From: Haematococcus lacustris
Taxonomy: Eukaryota > Chlorophyta > Chlorophyceae > Chlamydomonadales > Haematococcaceae
Assembly: GCA_030144725.1 (NCBI GenBank)
Contig: JASKMD010000028.1
Coordinates: 5,915,911-5,979,910 of the forward strand
Length of the DNA: 64,000 bases
Direction of reading: 5' to 3'
Each line of letters opens with the position of its first letter. Position 1 is the first letter of the stretch. Of this stretch, positions 52,785-64,000 are shown piece by piece. The notes beneath the pieces are model-generated. The model saw only the letters and a list, made by a program, of their open reading frames with translations, was not told the origin of the DNA and ran no database searches. A program made the position numbers and the translations under genes.

Positions 52785-53284
52785 NNNNNNNNNNNNNNNN
52801 NNNNNNNNNNNNNNNNNNNNNNNNNNNNNNNNNNNNNNNNNNNNNNNNNNNNNNNNNNNNNNNNNNNNNNNNNNNNNNNNNNNNNNNNNNNNNNNNNNNN
52901 NNNNNNNNNNNNNNNNNNNNNNNNNNNNNNNNNNNNNNNNNNNNNNNNNNNNNNNNNNNNNNNNNNNNNNNNNNNNNNNNNNNNNNNNNNNNNNNNNNNN
53001 NNNNNNNNNNNNNNNNNNNNNNNNNNNNNNNNNNNNNNNNNNNNNNNNNNNNNNNNNNNNNNNNNNNNNNNNNNNNNNNNNNNNNNNNNNNNNNNNNNNN
53101 NNNNNNNNNNNNNNNNNNNNNNNNNNNNNNNNNNNNNNNNNNNNNNNNNNNNNNNNNNNNNNNNNNNNNNNNNNNNNNNNNNNNNNNNNNNNNNNNNNNN
53201 NNNNNNNNNNNNNNNNNNNNNNNNNNNNNNNNNNNNNNNNNNNNNNNNNNNNNNNNNNNNNNNNNNNNNNNNNNNNNNNNNNNN
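52785..53284. other. assembly gap, 500 N
   Basis: Exactly 500 undetermined bases, probably a default gap size. It truncates the first secreted-protein gene copy (last exon missing) and possibly the gene starting at 52221. Confidence 1.
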
Positions 53285-53469
53285 TGGTAGAGGCAGCAGT
53301 CTAGATGCATGCTCTCAACAGCCCCATGCCAACGAAACAGTGACAGCAAGAAGTGTGGGCACGGTATGGCATGGAGGTATGGCATGGAGCAGCAGCCCAT
53401 GGCAGGGTGGGCTACTGACAGGCACCCCACAGCTAGGCAGGGCAACAGCAGGAGGCAGGGCAGCCGCAC

Positions 53470-54462
53470 ATTGGAGATAGCAGTGGCCAGCGCTGGGGCT
53501 CCACCTCGTGTAGCCGCGTCTGCTAGGGAATTTGATGTGGCATTACCACCCCTTGCAGTGGCAGCAGCCAGGGCCTGCGACACAAACAGGGCACAGGGCG
53601 CAGGGCAGCCGACACCCATTGACAGGAGCAACAAGGGAAGGTGGCAGATGGCTTGCAAGCTGCGGCCAGCCATGAAAAGGGGAGGAGGGGGCAGTCAGCA
53701 CGGGGCACTCGACATATGCACATGGCCAACGCTGCTACAGGCCTCACCTGGGCAAATGCGCTGGACTGGCCTTTGGCCTGGGCTATGGATGCAGCCTGGG
53801 CCAGTGCTGCGCCCGCAGTTGTCTTGTTGCCGGTGGCTGCTGCCTTGGCAACCGCCTGCGCCGAACAGGGCAGTACGGCAAGGTAAGCTAGCGCGCGGGT
53901 GTAAGCAGTCGCCCTGCGCGCCCTCATCCAAGATCGCACTGATCATCCTTACTTCGGCTGCTGCGGCACCTTGGCCCTTTGAAACGGCATCAGCAAAGGC
54001 GGTCGCCGCAGCGGTCGAGTTGCCTGACGCCTGCAATGGCACGGGCACCGCAAGGGGGGGTAGGTGCAGGAAGACTGGGGACGCTATGGTATTGTGCGGC
54101 GTAGGCATGGTCCAGGAGTTACGAGGGGGTAGGCGATCAGCCCGGCAGGCAGGCTGGCAGGCTCAAGAGGCAAAACAAGGTTCAGCGGTTGCAACCCGGG
54201 CGTGCGTGTGCTCCTCACAATCCATGGAACCACTTAGTTCGACCCAAAGCAGGCCCACGCACCAGGGCCTCTGAGACTGCTGTGGCGACGGTGGCGCCGC
54301 CTTCCTGCGTGAGACTGCGCCCTGCGATGGGATGGCGACATGCCATCGATCATGCCCTTGTTCTGCTGCTTGGGAAGTGTTTTGCGCGCTGCGCTGTAGG
54401 TTACCTTGCACCGTGACGGCCAGCATCACCAGCATTGCCACCAGGACCATACTGCGCGACAT
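53470..54462 (-). CDS. secreted alanine-rich repeat protein, copy 1 (partial, last exon lost in gap)
   Basis: Exons by correspondence with the 58518-59805 copy: 54462-54405, 54300-54263, 54030-53953, 53855-53748, 53574-53470. Coding sequence is identical to copy 2 over these exons. The final exon with the stop codon would lie in the N run, so this copy is incomplete in the assembly, not necessarily in the genome. Confidence 0.6.
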
Positions 54463-55669
54463 CTTGAAAGAGGGGAACGGGCGCTACGGACTTGGGGCAG
54501 TAAGAAGAGGCTGGGGCGAGCAACTGTGCGCTGCGAGGAGTGCAGGGCATTTGAATTAATCTCTGGCGGCGTGGCTTTCGCTCACATTGTCACTTCTTCG
54601 ACCGGCGCCCGGCCACTCCGGCTCCATCACGTGATACGGCTGCCAGTGTCCCGCAGCTGCAATAGTGCACTGTCGCGGAGACGCAGTTGCGGCCGTACGT
54701 GCAGCACCAGACGTAACTGATGGGCGCTTTGCCCGGGGCTCCTCGTCATGATCACGCCTTGCCCGGTGCCCGGACTTCATGTTGTGTCGGCGGCTTCCTA
54801 TGTAGCTGCTCTCGACGCGCTGAAGGCGGTAACGCCGAGAGCTCAGTGCCATGGTTCCCAGTTGAAGTCAAAACAAATGGACACTGGCGCACTACACCCC
54901 GACGTTTGAGGTTTACACACTGTGTGCATGCTACGATGCAACGTGTAGGGATTCAGTGGGGCTAATCCCCACACCGGGTTAAGGTTTAGTCAGCTGGGGT
55001 TGGATGAGTCTTGGGGCTGAAGAAGAATGTAAGAACCAATGCGCCCGGCCCCTGTCCCCACCCCTACCCACCGCTCCCTGCCTGTTTCTTAGCCGGTCCC
55101 AACTGATGGAGAACCCACCCATGGTAATCATAACGACGCCGCGTCTCAGCCACATGGTTTCTGCTCAAGTGTCGCATATCCCCGGATTGAGAGCACTGTC
55201 AACTAAGCGATGCAAAGTGTTCAACCACTTATCGTGCAGTGTGCTCACTCAGCACTGCTTAGTGCAAAGGCGGTCCAAACCCGTTCATTCAAATGCATGC
55301 ATGGTTAGGCTAGCGTGGTATAGCAAGGTCTAGTCGCCGATCTGAGCCTCCAAACCGATATCTGCTTGCTAGAGGGGGTGTGCATACCTACAAACAGGGC
55401 AGGTGCAACAGGGCAGGGCAGGTGCAACAGGGTGGGTTGATGCTGTTGGCGCTGTCAGCAGTGGAGCATCAGCTGCTGAGCGCAGCATGGCCCAGCTCAC
55501 CAGGGGCTCCGCAGGCCTTGCAAGGCACATGGAGAGGCCTGATCATACGCATGGGGGTATAGAGGCAAACAAGGGACTTCCTTCATGCAGCCTGATCCCA
55601 GCCTTGAGGTGCGTTGCAGGATCAGACATGTGGTGAGCATTCGACAGGCAGCCATGCATGTCAGCTGTA
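54463..55669. other. no gene recognised (copy 1 upstream region)
   Basis: Upstream of the secreted-protein gene. A minus-strand ORF at 54556-54852 (Arg/Ser-rich) differs in its C-terminus between the two segment copies because of the one-base indel near 54647, which argues against coding. A GGGCAGGTGCAACA short tandem lies near 55398-55432. Confidence 0.45.
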
Positions 55670-57106
55670 GGGCGGGGCGGGGCGGGGCGGGGCGGGGCGG
55701 GGCGGGGCGGGGCGGGGCGGGGCGGGGCGGGGCGGGGCGGGGCGGGGCGGGGCGGGGCGGGGCGGGGCGGGGCGGGGCGGGGCGGGGCGGGGCGGGGCGG
55801 GGCGGGGCGGGGCGGGGCGGGGCGGGGCGGGGCGGGGCGGGGCGGGGCGGGGCGGGGCGGGGCGGGGCGGGGCGGGGCGGGGCGGGGCGGGGCGGGGCGG
55901 GGCGGGGCGGGGCGGGGCGGGGCGGGGCGGGGCGGGGCGGGGCGGGGCGGGGCGGGGCGGGGCGGGGCGGGGCGGGGCGGGGCGGGGCGGGGCGGGGCGG
56001 GGCGGGGCGGGGCGGGGCGGGGCGGGGCGGGGCGGGGCGGGGCGGGGCGGGGCGGGGCGGGGCGGGGCGGGGCGGGGCGGGGCGGGGCGGGGCGGGGCGG
56101 GGCGGGGCGGGGCGGGGCGGGGCGGGGCGGGGCGGGGCGGGGCGGGGCGGGGCGGGGCGGGGCGGGGCGGGGCGGGGCGGGGCGGGGCGGGGCGGGGCGG
56201 GGCGGGGCGGGGCGGGGCGGGGCGGGGCGGGGCGGGGCGGGGCGGGGCGGGGCGGGGCGGGGCGGGGCGGGGCGGGGCGGGGCGGGGCGGGGCGGGGCGG
56301 GGCGGGGCGGGGCGGGGCGGGGCGGGGCGGGGCGGGGCGGGGCGGGGCGGGGCGGGGCGGGGCGGGGCGGGGCGGGGCGGGGCGGGGCGGGGCGGGGCGG
56401 GGCGGGGCGGGGCGGGGCGGGGCGGGGCGGGGCGGGGCGGGGCGGGGCGGGGCGGGGCGGGGCGGGGCGGGGCGGGGCGGGGCGGGGCGGGGCGGGGCGG
56501 GGCGGGGCGGGGCGGGGCGGGGCGGGGCGGGGCGGGGCGGGGCGGGGCGGGGCGGGGCGGGGCGGGGCGGGGCGGGGCGGGGCGGGGCGGGGCGGGGCGG
56601 GGCGGGGCGGGGCGGGGCGGGGCGGGGCGGGGCGGGGCGGGGCGGGGCGGGGCGGGGCGGGGCGGGGCGGGGCGGGGCGGGGCGGGGCGGGGCGGGGCGG
56701 GGCGGGGCGGGGCGGGGCGGGGCGGGGCGGGGCGGGGCGGGGCGGGGCGGGGCGGGGCGGGGCGGGGCGGGGCGGGGCGGGGCGGGGCGGGGCGGGGCGG
56801 GGCGGGGCGGGGCGGGGCGGGGCGGGGCGGGGCGGGGCGGGGCGGGGCGGGGCGGGGCGGGGCGGGGCGGGGCGGGGCGGGGCGGGGCGGGGCGGGGCGG
56901 GGCGGGGCGGGGCGGGGCGGGGCGGGGCGGGGCGGGGCGGGGCGGGGCGGGGCGGGGCGGGGCGGGGCGGGGCGGGGCGGGGCGGGGCGGGGCGGGGCGG
57001 GGCGGGGCGGGGCGGGGCGGGGCGGGGCGGGGCGGGGCGGGGCGGGGCGGGGCGGGGCGGGGCGGGGCGGGGCGGGGCGGGGCGGGGCGGGGCGGGGCGG
57101 GGCGGC
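55670..57106 (+). repeat. (GGGGC)n array, 1.44 kb
   Basis: Uninterrupted perfect pentamer, close to 287 units. It ends in GGCGGCGGCACATGGTGCAGGGC, the motif that forms the higher-order repeat after the second array. Very long Ala/Pro/Arg and Gly/Ala/Arg frames through it are period artefacts. Confidence 0.98.
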
Positions 57107-58517
57107 GGCACATGGTGCAGGGCGGGGCGGGGCCGGGCGTGGTGTAGGCACATGGTGCAGGCCAAGCAATGTTGATCATGCATTGTGCATGCGGATCAGC
57201 TACGACGAGCCAAAATGCAGCAGCAGCAACTCATAGGGTGGGGCAGGTGGTGATTGACCCTGAACTGCCCCCCCCTCCTGCTGCCCCCCTTGGCAGCAGC
57301 AGGCAGCTGGTGCAAGTGCCGCCCCTGGACTGCCCACCCCTCCTGCTGCCCTCCCCTGGCAGCAGCTGGCAGCTGGTGCTGGTGCCGCCCCTGGGCTGCC
57401 CACCCCTCCAGCTGAGCATCAGGAGGCCACAGCGGAGCTGGACACGAGTTCGACACGCAAGCGGAGGGCGGGCATGAGGGATCGGACCCAACCTGCCGAG
57501 CAAGGTAACATAGCAATGGCTTGTACACCTTGTTGGGTTTGTTGAGTGGCCAAGTTATCAGTACTGCTCACGAAGGGTTCAAGCATCGCAGCAGCCTAAT
57601 CTATTTCCGAGCATGGGTGGAGGGGCGTTGTTACATCGGTTTGGCATGCCATGATCACCGTTCTTGCTGTGTCAACGGTCCATCATTGTTTGTAAAGGCT
57701 ACTGGGCCACAACGGCTGCGGCGGTCGGTCGCGGCGAGGATCGCATGAGGCAACCACGCATGATTTTGAATGTTGGGATTTGAGCCGCCAGTACGCTCAG
57801 CAGAATGCACGGAAATTAATGAAACACGCTTCACTCCCGTAGTTTATAGAGTTGGCTATCCGGGACTGTACATAGTTATAACCCACGTGGCTGAGACTCG
57901 CCGTCCTTTCGATTACCAGGGGTAGGTTCTCTGTTACTTGGGGACAGTTGACCCGACTTCGCCTTGTAAGCATGACTAGCCTACTCCGACCGCCGGCAAA
58001 CAAGCTGGGCGGGGCATACCTCCTTACATCCTTGCGTTATCACGCAATACCGAACCCCTGATCAGAGTATTTGCAAAATCAAATTCTACGATGCTATCAG
58101 CTAATGCCATACCCCGTAAATACTTGCAGCGCAAGCAACAGCTTAGGCGCCTGCTCCTGCAGCTACACCTACTAATGACACCAGCTGTTGAAAAGAGTAA
58201 GTATAACGCATTAGGTGCGATGCTGTACCAGAGCTGCAAAACAACCTAAAATACTAGGCTATGCATAATCTCTTAGCCGTAGACTACTGCTAGGGCATAC
58301 ATGCGCACATCCTGGATTTGTAGACAAACTGTAATAGCCCTGCAATGGTTGTGCTGCACTGAGGGACTGCCATGTTAGCGACTAGACAGGGCATACATGC
58401 CCAAGGACCTAGGTCTAGGTGTACCCTATCAAGCACCATGTCTATTGATGCCAGCATTGTGCGCATACGCACACCTGCTGCTGTACAGCTCAGCCTAGCA
58501 TGACGCACATCGCTGCC
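57107..58517. other. unique region between the duplicated segments
   Basis: 57255-57415 holds two to three units of an about 75-bp C-rich repeat (GCAGCAG.CAGCTGGTGC..GTGCCGCCCCTGG.CTGCCCACCCCTCC). The plus ORF at 57169-57477 covers that repeat and is not recognised. The remainder shows no gene. Confidence 0.5.
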
Positions 58518-59805
58518 TTAGTCCCGGCCAGACTTAGTCTTGTCAAGAGCCTGCGCGATGGATTCAGACTGTGCCTGACCGCCCCTGGTAGCAGCCTGCA
58601 GAGCACACGACAGCTTGTCAGCAAGGATGGTAGAGGCAGCAGTCTAGATGCATGCTCTCAACAGCCCCATGCCAACGAAACAGTGACAGCAAGAAGTGTG
58701 GGCACGGTATGGCATGGAGGTATGGCATGGAGCAGCAGCCCATGGCAGGGTGGGCTACTGACAGGCACCCCACAGCTAGGCAGGGCAACAGCAGGAGGCA
58801 GGGCAGCCGCACATTGGAGATAGCAGTGGCCAGCGCTGGGGCTCCACCTCGTGTAGCCGCGTCTGCTAGGGAATTTGATGTGGCATTACCACCCCTTGCA
58901 GTGGCAGCAGCCAGGGCCTGCGACACAAACAGGGCACAGGGCGCAGGGCAGCCGACACCCATTGACAGGAGCAACAAGGGAAGGTGGCAGATGGCTTGCA
59001 AGCTGCGGCCAGCCATGAAAAGGGGAGGAGGGGGCAGTCAGCACGGGGCACTCGACATATGCACATGGCCAACGCTGCTACAGGCCTCACCTGGGCAAAT
59101 GCGCTGGACTGGCCTTTGGCCTGGGCTATGGATGCAGCCTGGGCCAGTGCTGCGCCCGCAGTTGTCTTGTTGCCGGTGGCTGCTGCCTTGGCAACCGCCT
59201 GCGCCGAACAGGGCAGTACGGCAAGGTAAGCTAGCGCGCGGGTGTAAGCAGTCGCCCTGCGCGCCCTCATCCAAGATCGCACTGATCATCCTTACTTCGG
59301 CTGCTGCGGCACCTTGGCCCTTTGAAACGGCATCAGCAAAGGCGGTCGCCGCAGCGGTCGAGTTGCCTGACGCCTGCAATGGCACGGGCACCGCAAGGGG
59401 GGGTAGGTGCAGGAAGACTGGGGACGCTATGGTATTGTGCGGCGTAGGCATGGTCCAGGAGTTACGAGGGGGTAGGCGATCAGCCCGGCAGGCAGGCTGG
59501 CAGGCTCAAGAGGCAAAACAAGGTTCAGCGGTTGCAACCCGGGCGTGCGTGTGCTCCTCACAATCCATGGAACCACTTAGTTCGACCCAAAGCAGGCCCA
59601 CGCACCAGGGCCTCTGAGACTGCTGTGGCGACGGTGGCGCCGCCTTCCTGCGTGAGACTGCGCCCTGCGATGGGATGGCGACATGCCATCGATCATGCCC
59701 TTGTTCTGCTGCTTGGGAAGTGTTTTGCGCGCTGCGCTGTAGGTTACCTTGCACCGTGACGGCCAGCATCACCAGCATTGCCACCAGGACCATACTGCGC
59801 GACAT
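58518..59805 (-). CDS. secreted alanine-rich repeat protein, complete copy (154 aa, 6 exons)
   Basis: Exons, high to low: 59805-59748, 59643-59606, 59373-59296, 59198-59091, 58917-58813, 58595-58518; GT-AG, phases close, TAA stop at 58518-58520. The first exon codes for a signal peptide (MSRSMVLVAMLVMLAV). Each of the next five exons codes for one copy of a loose Ala-rich unit (A.A.A..G.N.T....ALA.A....GQ). N-glycosylation sequons appear in three of them (GNST, GNKT, GNAT). All introns after the first are phase 0, so units can be added or lost as whole exons. I do not recognise the family; a cell-wall or extracellular-matrix protein is a guess from the signal peptide and composition. The second exon's acceptor (GCAGGAAG) was chosen because it keeps the Ala-rich frame. 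Confidence 0.65.
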
Positions 59806-61011
59806 CTTGAAAGAGGGGAACGGGCGCTACGGACTTGGGGCAGTGAGAAGAGGCTGGGGCGAGCAACTGTGCGCTGCGAGGGTTGCAGGGCATTTGAATT
59901 AATCTCTGGCGGCGTGGCTTTCGCTCACATTGTCACTTCTTCGACCGGCGCCCGGCCACTCCGGCTCCATCACGTGATACGGCTGCCATGTCCCGCAGCT
60001 GCAATAGTGCACTGTCGCGGAGACGCAGTTGCGGCCGTACGTGCAGCACCAGACGTAACTGATGGGCGCTTTGCCCGGGGCTCCTCGTCATGATCACGCC
60101 TTGCCCGGTGCCCGGACTTCATGTTGTGTCGGCGGCTTCCTATGTAGCTGCTCTCGACGCGTTGAAGGCGGTAACGCCGAGAGCTCAGTGCCATGGTTCC
60201 CAGTTGAAGTCAAAACAAATGGACACTGGCGCACTACACCCCGACGTTTGAGGTTTACACACTGTGTGCATGCTACGATGCAACGTGTAGGGATTCAGTG
60301 GGGCTAATCCCCACACCGGGTTAAGGTTTAGTCAGCTGGGGTTGGATGAGTCTTGGGGCTGAAGAAGAATGTAAGAACCAATGCGCCCGGCCCCTGTCCC
60401 CACCCCTACCCACCGCTCCCTGCCTGTTTCTTAGCCGGTCCCAACTGATGGAGAACCCACCCATGGTAATCATAACGACGCCGCGTCTCAGCCACATGGT
60501 TTCTGCTCAAGTGTCGCATATCCCCGGATTGAGAGCACTGTCAACTAAGCGATGCAAAGTGTTCAACCACTTATCGTGCAGTGTGCTCACTCAGCACTGC
60601 TTAGTGCAAAGGCGGTCCAAACCCGTTCATTCAAATGCATGCATGGTTAGGCTAGCGTGGTATAGCAAGGTCTAGTCGCCGATCTGAGCCTCCAAACCGA
60701 TATCTGCTTGCTAGAGGGGGTGTGCATACCTACAAACAGGGCAGGTGCAACAGGGCAGGGCAGGTGCAACAGGGTGGGTTGATGCTGTTGGCGCTGTCAG
60801 CAGTGGAGCATCAGCTGCTGAGCGCAGCATGGCCCAGCTCACCAGGGGCTCCGCAGGCCTTGCAAGGCACATGGAGAGGCCTGATCATACGCATGGGGGT
60901 ATAGAGGCAAACAAGGGACTTCCTTCATGCAGCCTGATCCCAGCCTTGAGGTGCGTTGCAGGATCAGACATGTGGTGAGCATTCGACAGGCAGCCATGCA
61001 TGTCAGCTGTA
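58628..61011. repeat. segmental duplication, copy 2 (2.4 kb)
   Basis: Partner of 53285-55669. On its left it continues through the last exon of the secreted-protein gene into unique sequence; on its right it meets a second (GGGGC)n array at the same base as in copy 1. A minus-strand Arg-rich ORF (59970-60194) mirrors that of copy 1 with a different end. Confidence 0.95.
59806..61011. other. no gene recognised (copy 2 upstream region)
   Basis: Presumed promoter side of the secreted-protein gene; same content as 54463-55669. Confidence 0.45.
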
Positions 61012-62988
61012 GGGCGGGGCGGGGCGGGGCGGGGCGGGGCGGGGCGGGGCGGGGCGGGGCGGGGCGGGGCGGGGCGGGGCGGGGCGGGGCGGGGCGGGGC
61101 GGGGCGGGGCGGGGCGGGGCGGGGCGGGGCGGGGCGGGGCGGGGCGGGGCGGGGCGGGGCGGGGCGGGGCGGGGCGGGGCGGGGCGGGGCGGGGCGGGGC
61201 GGGGCGGGGCGGGGCGGGGCGGGGCGGGGCGGGGCGGGGCGGGGCGGGGCGGGGCGGGGCGGGGCGGGGCGGGGCGGGGCGGGGCGGGGCGGGGCGGGGC
61301 GGGGCGGGGCGGGGCGGGGCGGGGCGGGGCGGGGCGGGGCGGGGCGGGGCGGGGCGGGGCGGGGCGGGGCGGGGCGGGGCGGGGCGGGGCGGGGCGGGGC
61401 GGGGCGGGGCGGGGCGGGGCGGGGCGGGGCGGGGCGGGGCGGGGCGGGGCGGGGCGGGGCGGGGCGGGGCGGGGCGGGGCGGGGCGGGGCGGGGCGGGGC
61501 GGGGCGGGGCGGGGCGGGGCGGGGCGGGGCGGGGCGGGGCGGGGCGGGGCGGGGCGGGGCGGGGCGGGGCGGGGCGGGGCGGGGCGGGGCGGGGCGGGGC
61601 GGGGCGGGGCGGGGCGGGGCGGGGCGGGGCGGGGCGGGGCGGGGCGGGGCGGGGCGGGGCGGGGCGGGGCGGGGCGGGGCGGGGCGGGGCGGGGCGGGGC
61701 GGGGCGGGGCGGGGCGGGGCGGGGCGGGGCGGGGCGGGGCGGGGCGGGGCGGGGCGGGGCGGGGCGGGGCGGGGCGGGGCGGGGCGGGGCGGGGCGGGGC
61801 GGGGCGGGGCGGGGCGGGGCGGGGCGGGGCGGGGCGGGGCGGGGCGGGGCGGGGCGGGGCGGGGCGGGGCGGGGCGGGGCGGGGCGGGGCGGGGCGGGGC
61901 GGGGCGGGGCGGGGCGGGGCGGGGCGGGGCGGGGCGGGGCGGGGCGGGGCGGGGCGGGGCGGGGCGGGGCGGGGCGGGGCGGGGCGGGGCGGGGCGGGGC
62001 GGGGCGGGGCGGGGCGGGGCGGGGCGGGGCGGGGCGGGGCGGGGCGGGGCGGGGCGGGGCGGGGCGGGGCGGGGCGGGGCGGGGCGGGGCGGGGCGGGGC
62101 GGGGCGGGGCGGGGCGGGGCGGGGCGGGGCGGGGCGGGGCGGGGCGGGGCGGGGCGGGGCGGGGCGGGGCGGGGCGGGGCGGGGCGGGGCGGGGCGGGGC
62201 GGGGCGGGGCGGGGCGGGGCGGGGCGGGGCGGGGCGGGGCGGGGCGGGGCGGGGCGGGGCGGGGCGGGGCGGGGCGGGGCGGGGCGGGGCGGGGCGGGGC
62301 GGGGCGGGGCGGGGCGGGGCGGGGCGGGGCGGGGCGGGGCGGGGCGGGGCGGGGCGGGGCGGGGCGGGGCGGGGCGGGGCGGGGCGGGGCGGGGCGGGGC
62401 GGGGCGGGGCGGGGCGGGGCGGGGCGGGGCGGGGCGGGGCGGGGCGGGGCGGGGCGGGGCGGGGCGGGGCGGGGCGGGGCGGGGCGGGGCGGGGCGGGGC
62501 GGGGCGGGGCGGGGCGGGGCGGGGCGGGGCGGGGCGGGGCGGGGCGGGGCGGGGCGGGGCGGGGCGGGGCGGGGCGGGGCGGGGCGGGGCGGGGCGGGGC
62601 GGGGCGGGGCGGGGCGGGGCGGGGCGGGGCGGGGCGGGGCGGGGCGGGGCGGGGCGGGGCGGGGCGGGGCGGGGCGGGGCGGGGCGGGGCGGGGCGGGGC
62701 GGGGCGGGGCGGGGCGGGGCGGGGCGGGGCGGGGCGGGGCGGGGCGGGGCGGGGCGGGGCGGGGCGGTGCAGGGCGGGGCGGGGCGGGGCGGGGCGGGGC
62801 GGGGCGGGGCGGGGCGGGGCGGGGCGGGGCGGGGCGGGGCGGGGCGGGGCGGGGCGGGGCGGGGCGGGGCGGGGCGGGGCGGGGCGGGGCGGGCGGGCGG
62901 GGCGGGGCGGGGCGGGGCGGGGCGGGGCGGGGCGGGGCGGGGCGGGGCGGGGCGGGGCGGGGCGGGGCGGGGCGGGGCGGGGCGGGGC
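61012..62988 (+). repeat. (GGGGC)n array, 2.0 kb
   Basis: Perfect pentamers except for GGTGCAGGGC near 62766 and GGGCGGGCGG near 62890. The longer of the two arrays in the window. Confidence 0.98.
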
Positions 62989-64000
62989 ATGGTGCAGGGC
63001 GGGGCGGGGCGGGGCATGGTGCAGGGCGGGGCGGGGCGGGGCATGGTGCAGGGCGGGGCGGGGCGGGGCATGGTGCAGGGCGGGGCGGGGCGGGGCATGG
63101 TGCAGGGCGGGGCGGGGCGGGGCATGGTGCAGGGCGGGGCGGGGCGGGGCATGGTGCAGGGCGGGGCGGGGCGGGGCATGGTGCAGGGCGGGGCGGGGCG
63201 GGGCATGGTGCAGGGCGGGGCGGGGCGGGGCATGGTGCAGGGCGGGGCGGGGCGGGGCATGGTGCAGGGCGGGGCGGGGCGGGGCATGGTGCAGGGCGGG
63301 GCGGGGCGGGGCATGGTGCAGGGCGGGGCGGGGCGGGGCATGGTGCAGGGCGGGGCGGGGCGGGGCATGGTGCAGGGCGGGGCGGGGCGGGGCATGGTGC
63401 AGGGCGGGGCGGGGCGGGGCATGGTGCAGGGCGGGGCGGGGCGGGGCATGGTGCAGGGCGGGGCGGGGCGGGGCATGGTGCAGGGCGGGGCGGGGCGGGG
63501 CATGGTGCAGGGCGGGGCGGGGCGGGGCATGGTGCAGGGCGGGGCGGGGCGGGGCATGGTGCAGGGCGGGGCGGGGCGGGGCATGGTGCAGGGCGGGGCG
63601 GGGCGGGGCATGGTGCAGGGCGGGGCGGGGCGGGGCATGGTGCAGGGCGGGGCGGGGCGGGGCATGGTGCAGGGCGGGGCGGGGCGGGGCATGGTGCAGG
63701 GCGGGGCGGGGCGGCACATGGTGCAGGGCGGGGCGGGGCGGCACATGGTGCAGGGCGGGGCGGGGCGGGCACATGGTGCAGGGCGGGGCGGGGCGGCACA
63801 TGGTGCAGGGCGAGGCGGGGCGGCACATGGTGCAGGGCGGGGCGGGGCGGCACATGGTGCAGGGCGGGGCGGGGCGGCACATGGTGCAGGGCGAGGCGGG
63901 GCGGCACATGGTGCAGGGCGGGGCGGGGCGGCACATGGTGCAGGGCGGGGCGGGGCGGCACATGGTGCAGGGCGGGGCGGGGCGGCACATGGTGCAGGGC
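62989..64000 (+). repeat. 27-bp higher-order repeat derived from (GGGGC)n
   Basis: Units of GGCGGGGCGGGGCGGGGC plus ATGGTGCAG, repeated about 26 times to about 63710. A variant with GGCGGCACATGGTGCAG then continues to the window end. The same ATGGTGCAGGGC word caps the first array at 57111. Confidence 0.95.

Larger units (their letters stand above)
53285..55669. repeat. segmental duplication, copy 1 (2.4 kb)
   Basis: Matches 58628-61011 almost base for base. Differences seen: A/G near 54505, a two-base change near 54539, a one-base indel near 54647, and C/T near 54824. It runs from the gap edge to the start of the (GGGGC)n array. Confidence 0.95.

Noticed and set aside
53309..54274. 321-residue plus-strand ORF (also at 58652-59617)
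   Set aside because: It runs antisense through exons and introns of the secreted-protein gene, which has a signal peptide, matched splice phases and a stop codon on the other strand.
54556..54852. Arg-rich minus-strand ORF upstream of the secreted-protein gene
   Set aside because: A one-base indel between the two segment copies changes its end; no splice or domain evidence supports it.
57169..57477. 102-residue Pro/Leu-rich protein between the duplicated segments
   Set aside because: It coincides with a 75-bp tandem repeat and has no recognisable domain or splice context.
55497..63990. Very long open frames (500-1049 codons) of Pro/Arg/Ala or Gly/Ala/Arg
   Set aside because: They follow from the 5-bp period of (GGGGC)n, which leaves every frame open; there is no codon bias or conserved edge.

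Overview
The window looks like nuclear DNA of a GC-rich volvocalean green alga; a Haematococcus-type genome is the best guess. The reasons are short GT-AG introns in nearly every gene, TGTAA as the likely poly(A) signal, very long pentamer arrays such as (GGGCT)n and (GGGGC)n inside or beside genes, and both copia and chromodomain gypsy retroelements. The species is an inference from style, not from a database match. A 500-base run of N (52785-53284) marks an assembly gap.

Layout. 1-21250 is a transposon graveyard. It holds a transposase-like ORF (685-1620, -), the 3' part of a chromovirus with its LTR (2262-3868), and a complete young copia element with identical LTRs and a 5-bp target duplication (6519-12512). 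These are followed by a cluster of TCAGG-ended DNA elements: C (12619-13910), A (13919-15909) and B (15924-20781), inserted within 14 bp of one target sequence. An apparently empty copy of that target lies at 3869-3934. A and B each carry a gene of one unrecognised coiled-coil family. B's gene is broken by a 238-bp foldback element, and B ends inside a second copia remnant (20782-21244).

21862-52010 is gene-rich. I reconstructed four housekeeping-type genes exon by exon, with phases that close: nucleosome assembly protein NAP1 (+, 10 exons, 342 aa, ending in a CaaX-like tail); mitochondrial pyruvate dehydrogenase E1 alpha (-, 11 exons, 400 aa); a 14-exon, 1390-aa helical protein of unknown function with a long disordered tail (+); and a membrane-anchored DnaJ/DUF1977 protein of the DNAJB12/14 type (-, 9 exons, 406 aa). 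The DnaJ gene's seventh intron holds a 1.4-kb minisatellite. A TIR element with a 10-bp target duplication (31352-32937), full of GTTAAA/TTTAAC motifs, sits between the E1 alpha gene and the helical gene.

52011-64000 begins with a short divergent promoter and the first exons of a secreted-protein gene that runs into the gap. Beyond the gap, two nearly identical 2.4-kb segments (53285- and 58628-) each carry a small secreted alanine-rich repeat-protein gene built of one repeat per exon. Each segment ends in a kilobase-scale (GGGGC)n array, and the second array passes into a 27-bp higher-order repeat that runs off the window.

The genes do not form a pathway or operon. The main biology is ordinary nuclear genes threaded through repeats, plus an apparently undescribed DNA transposon family with TCAGG ends and 7-bp target duplications.
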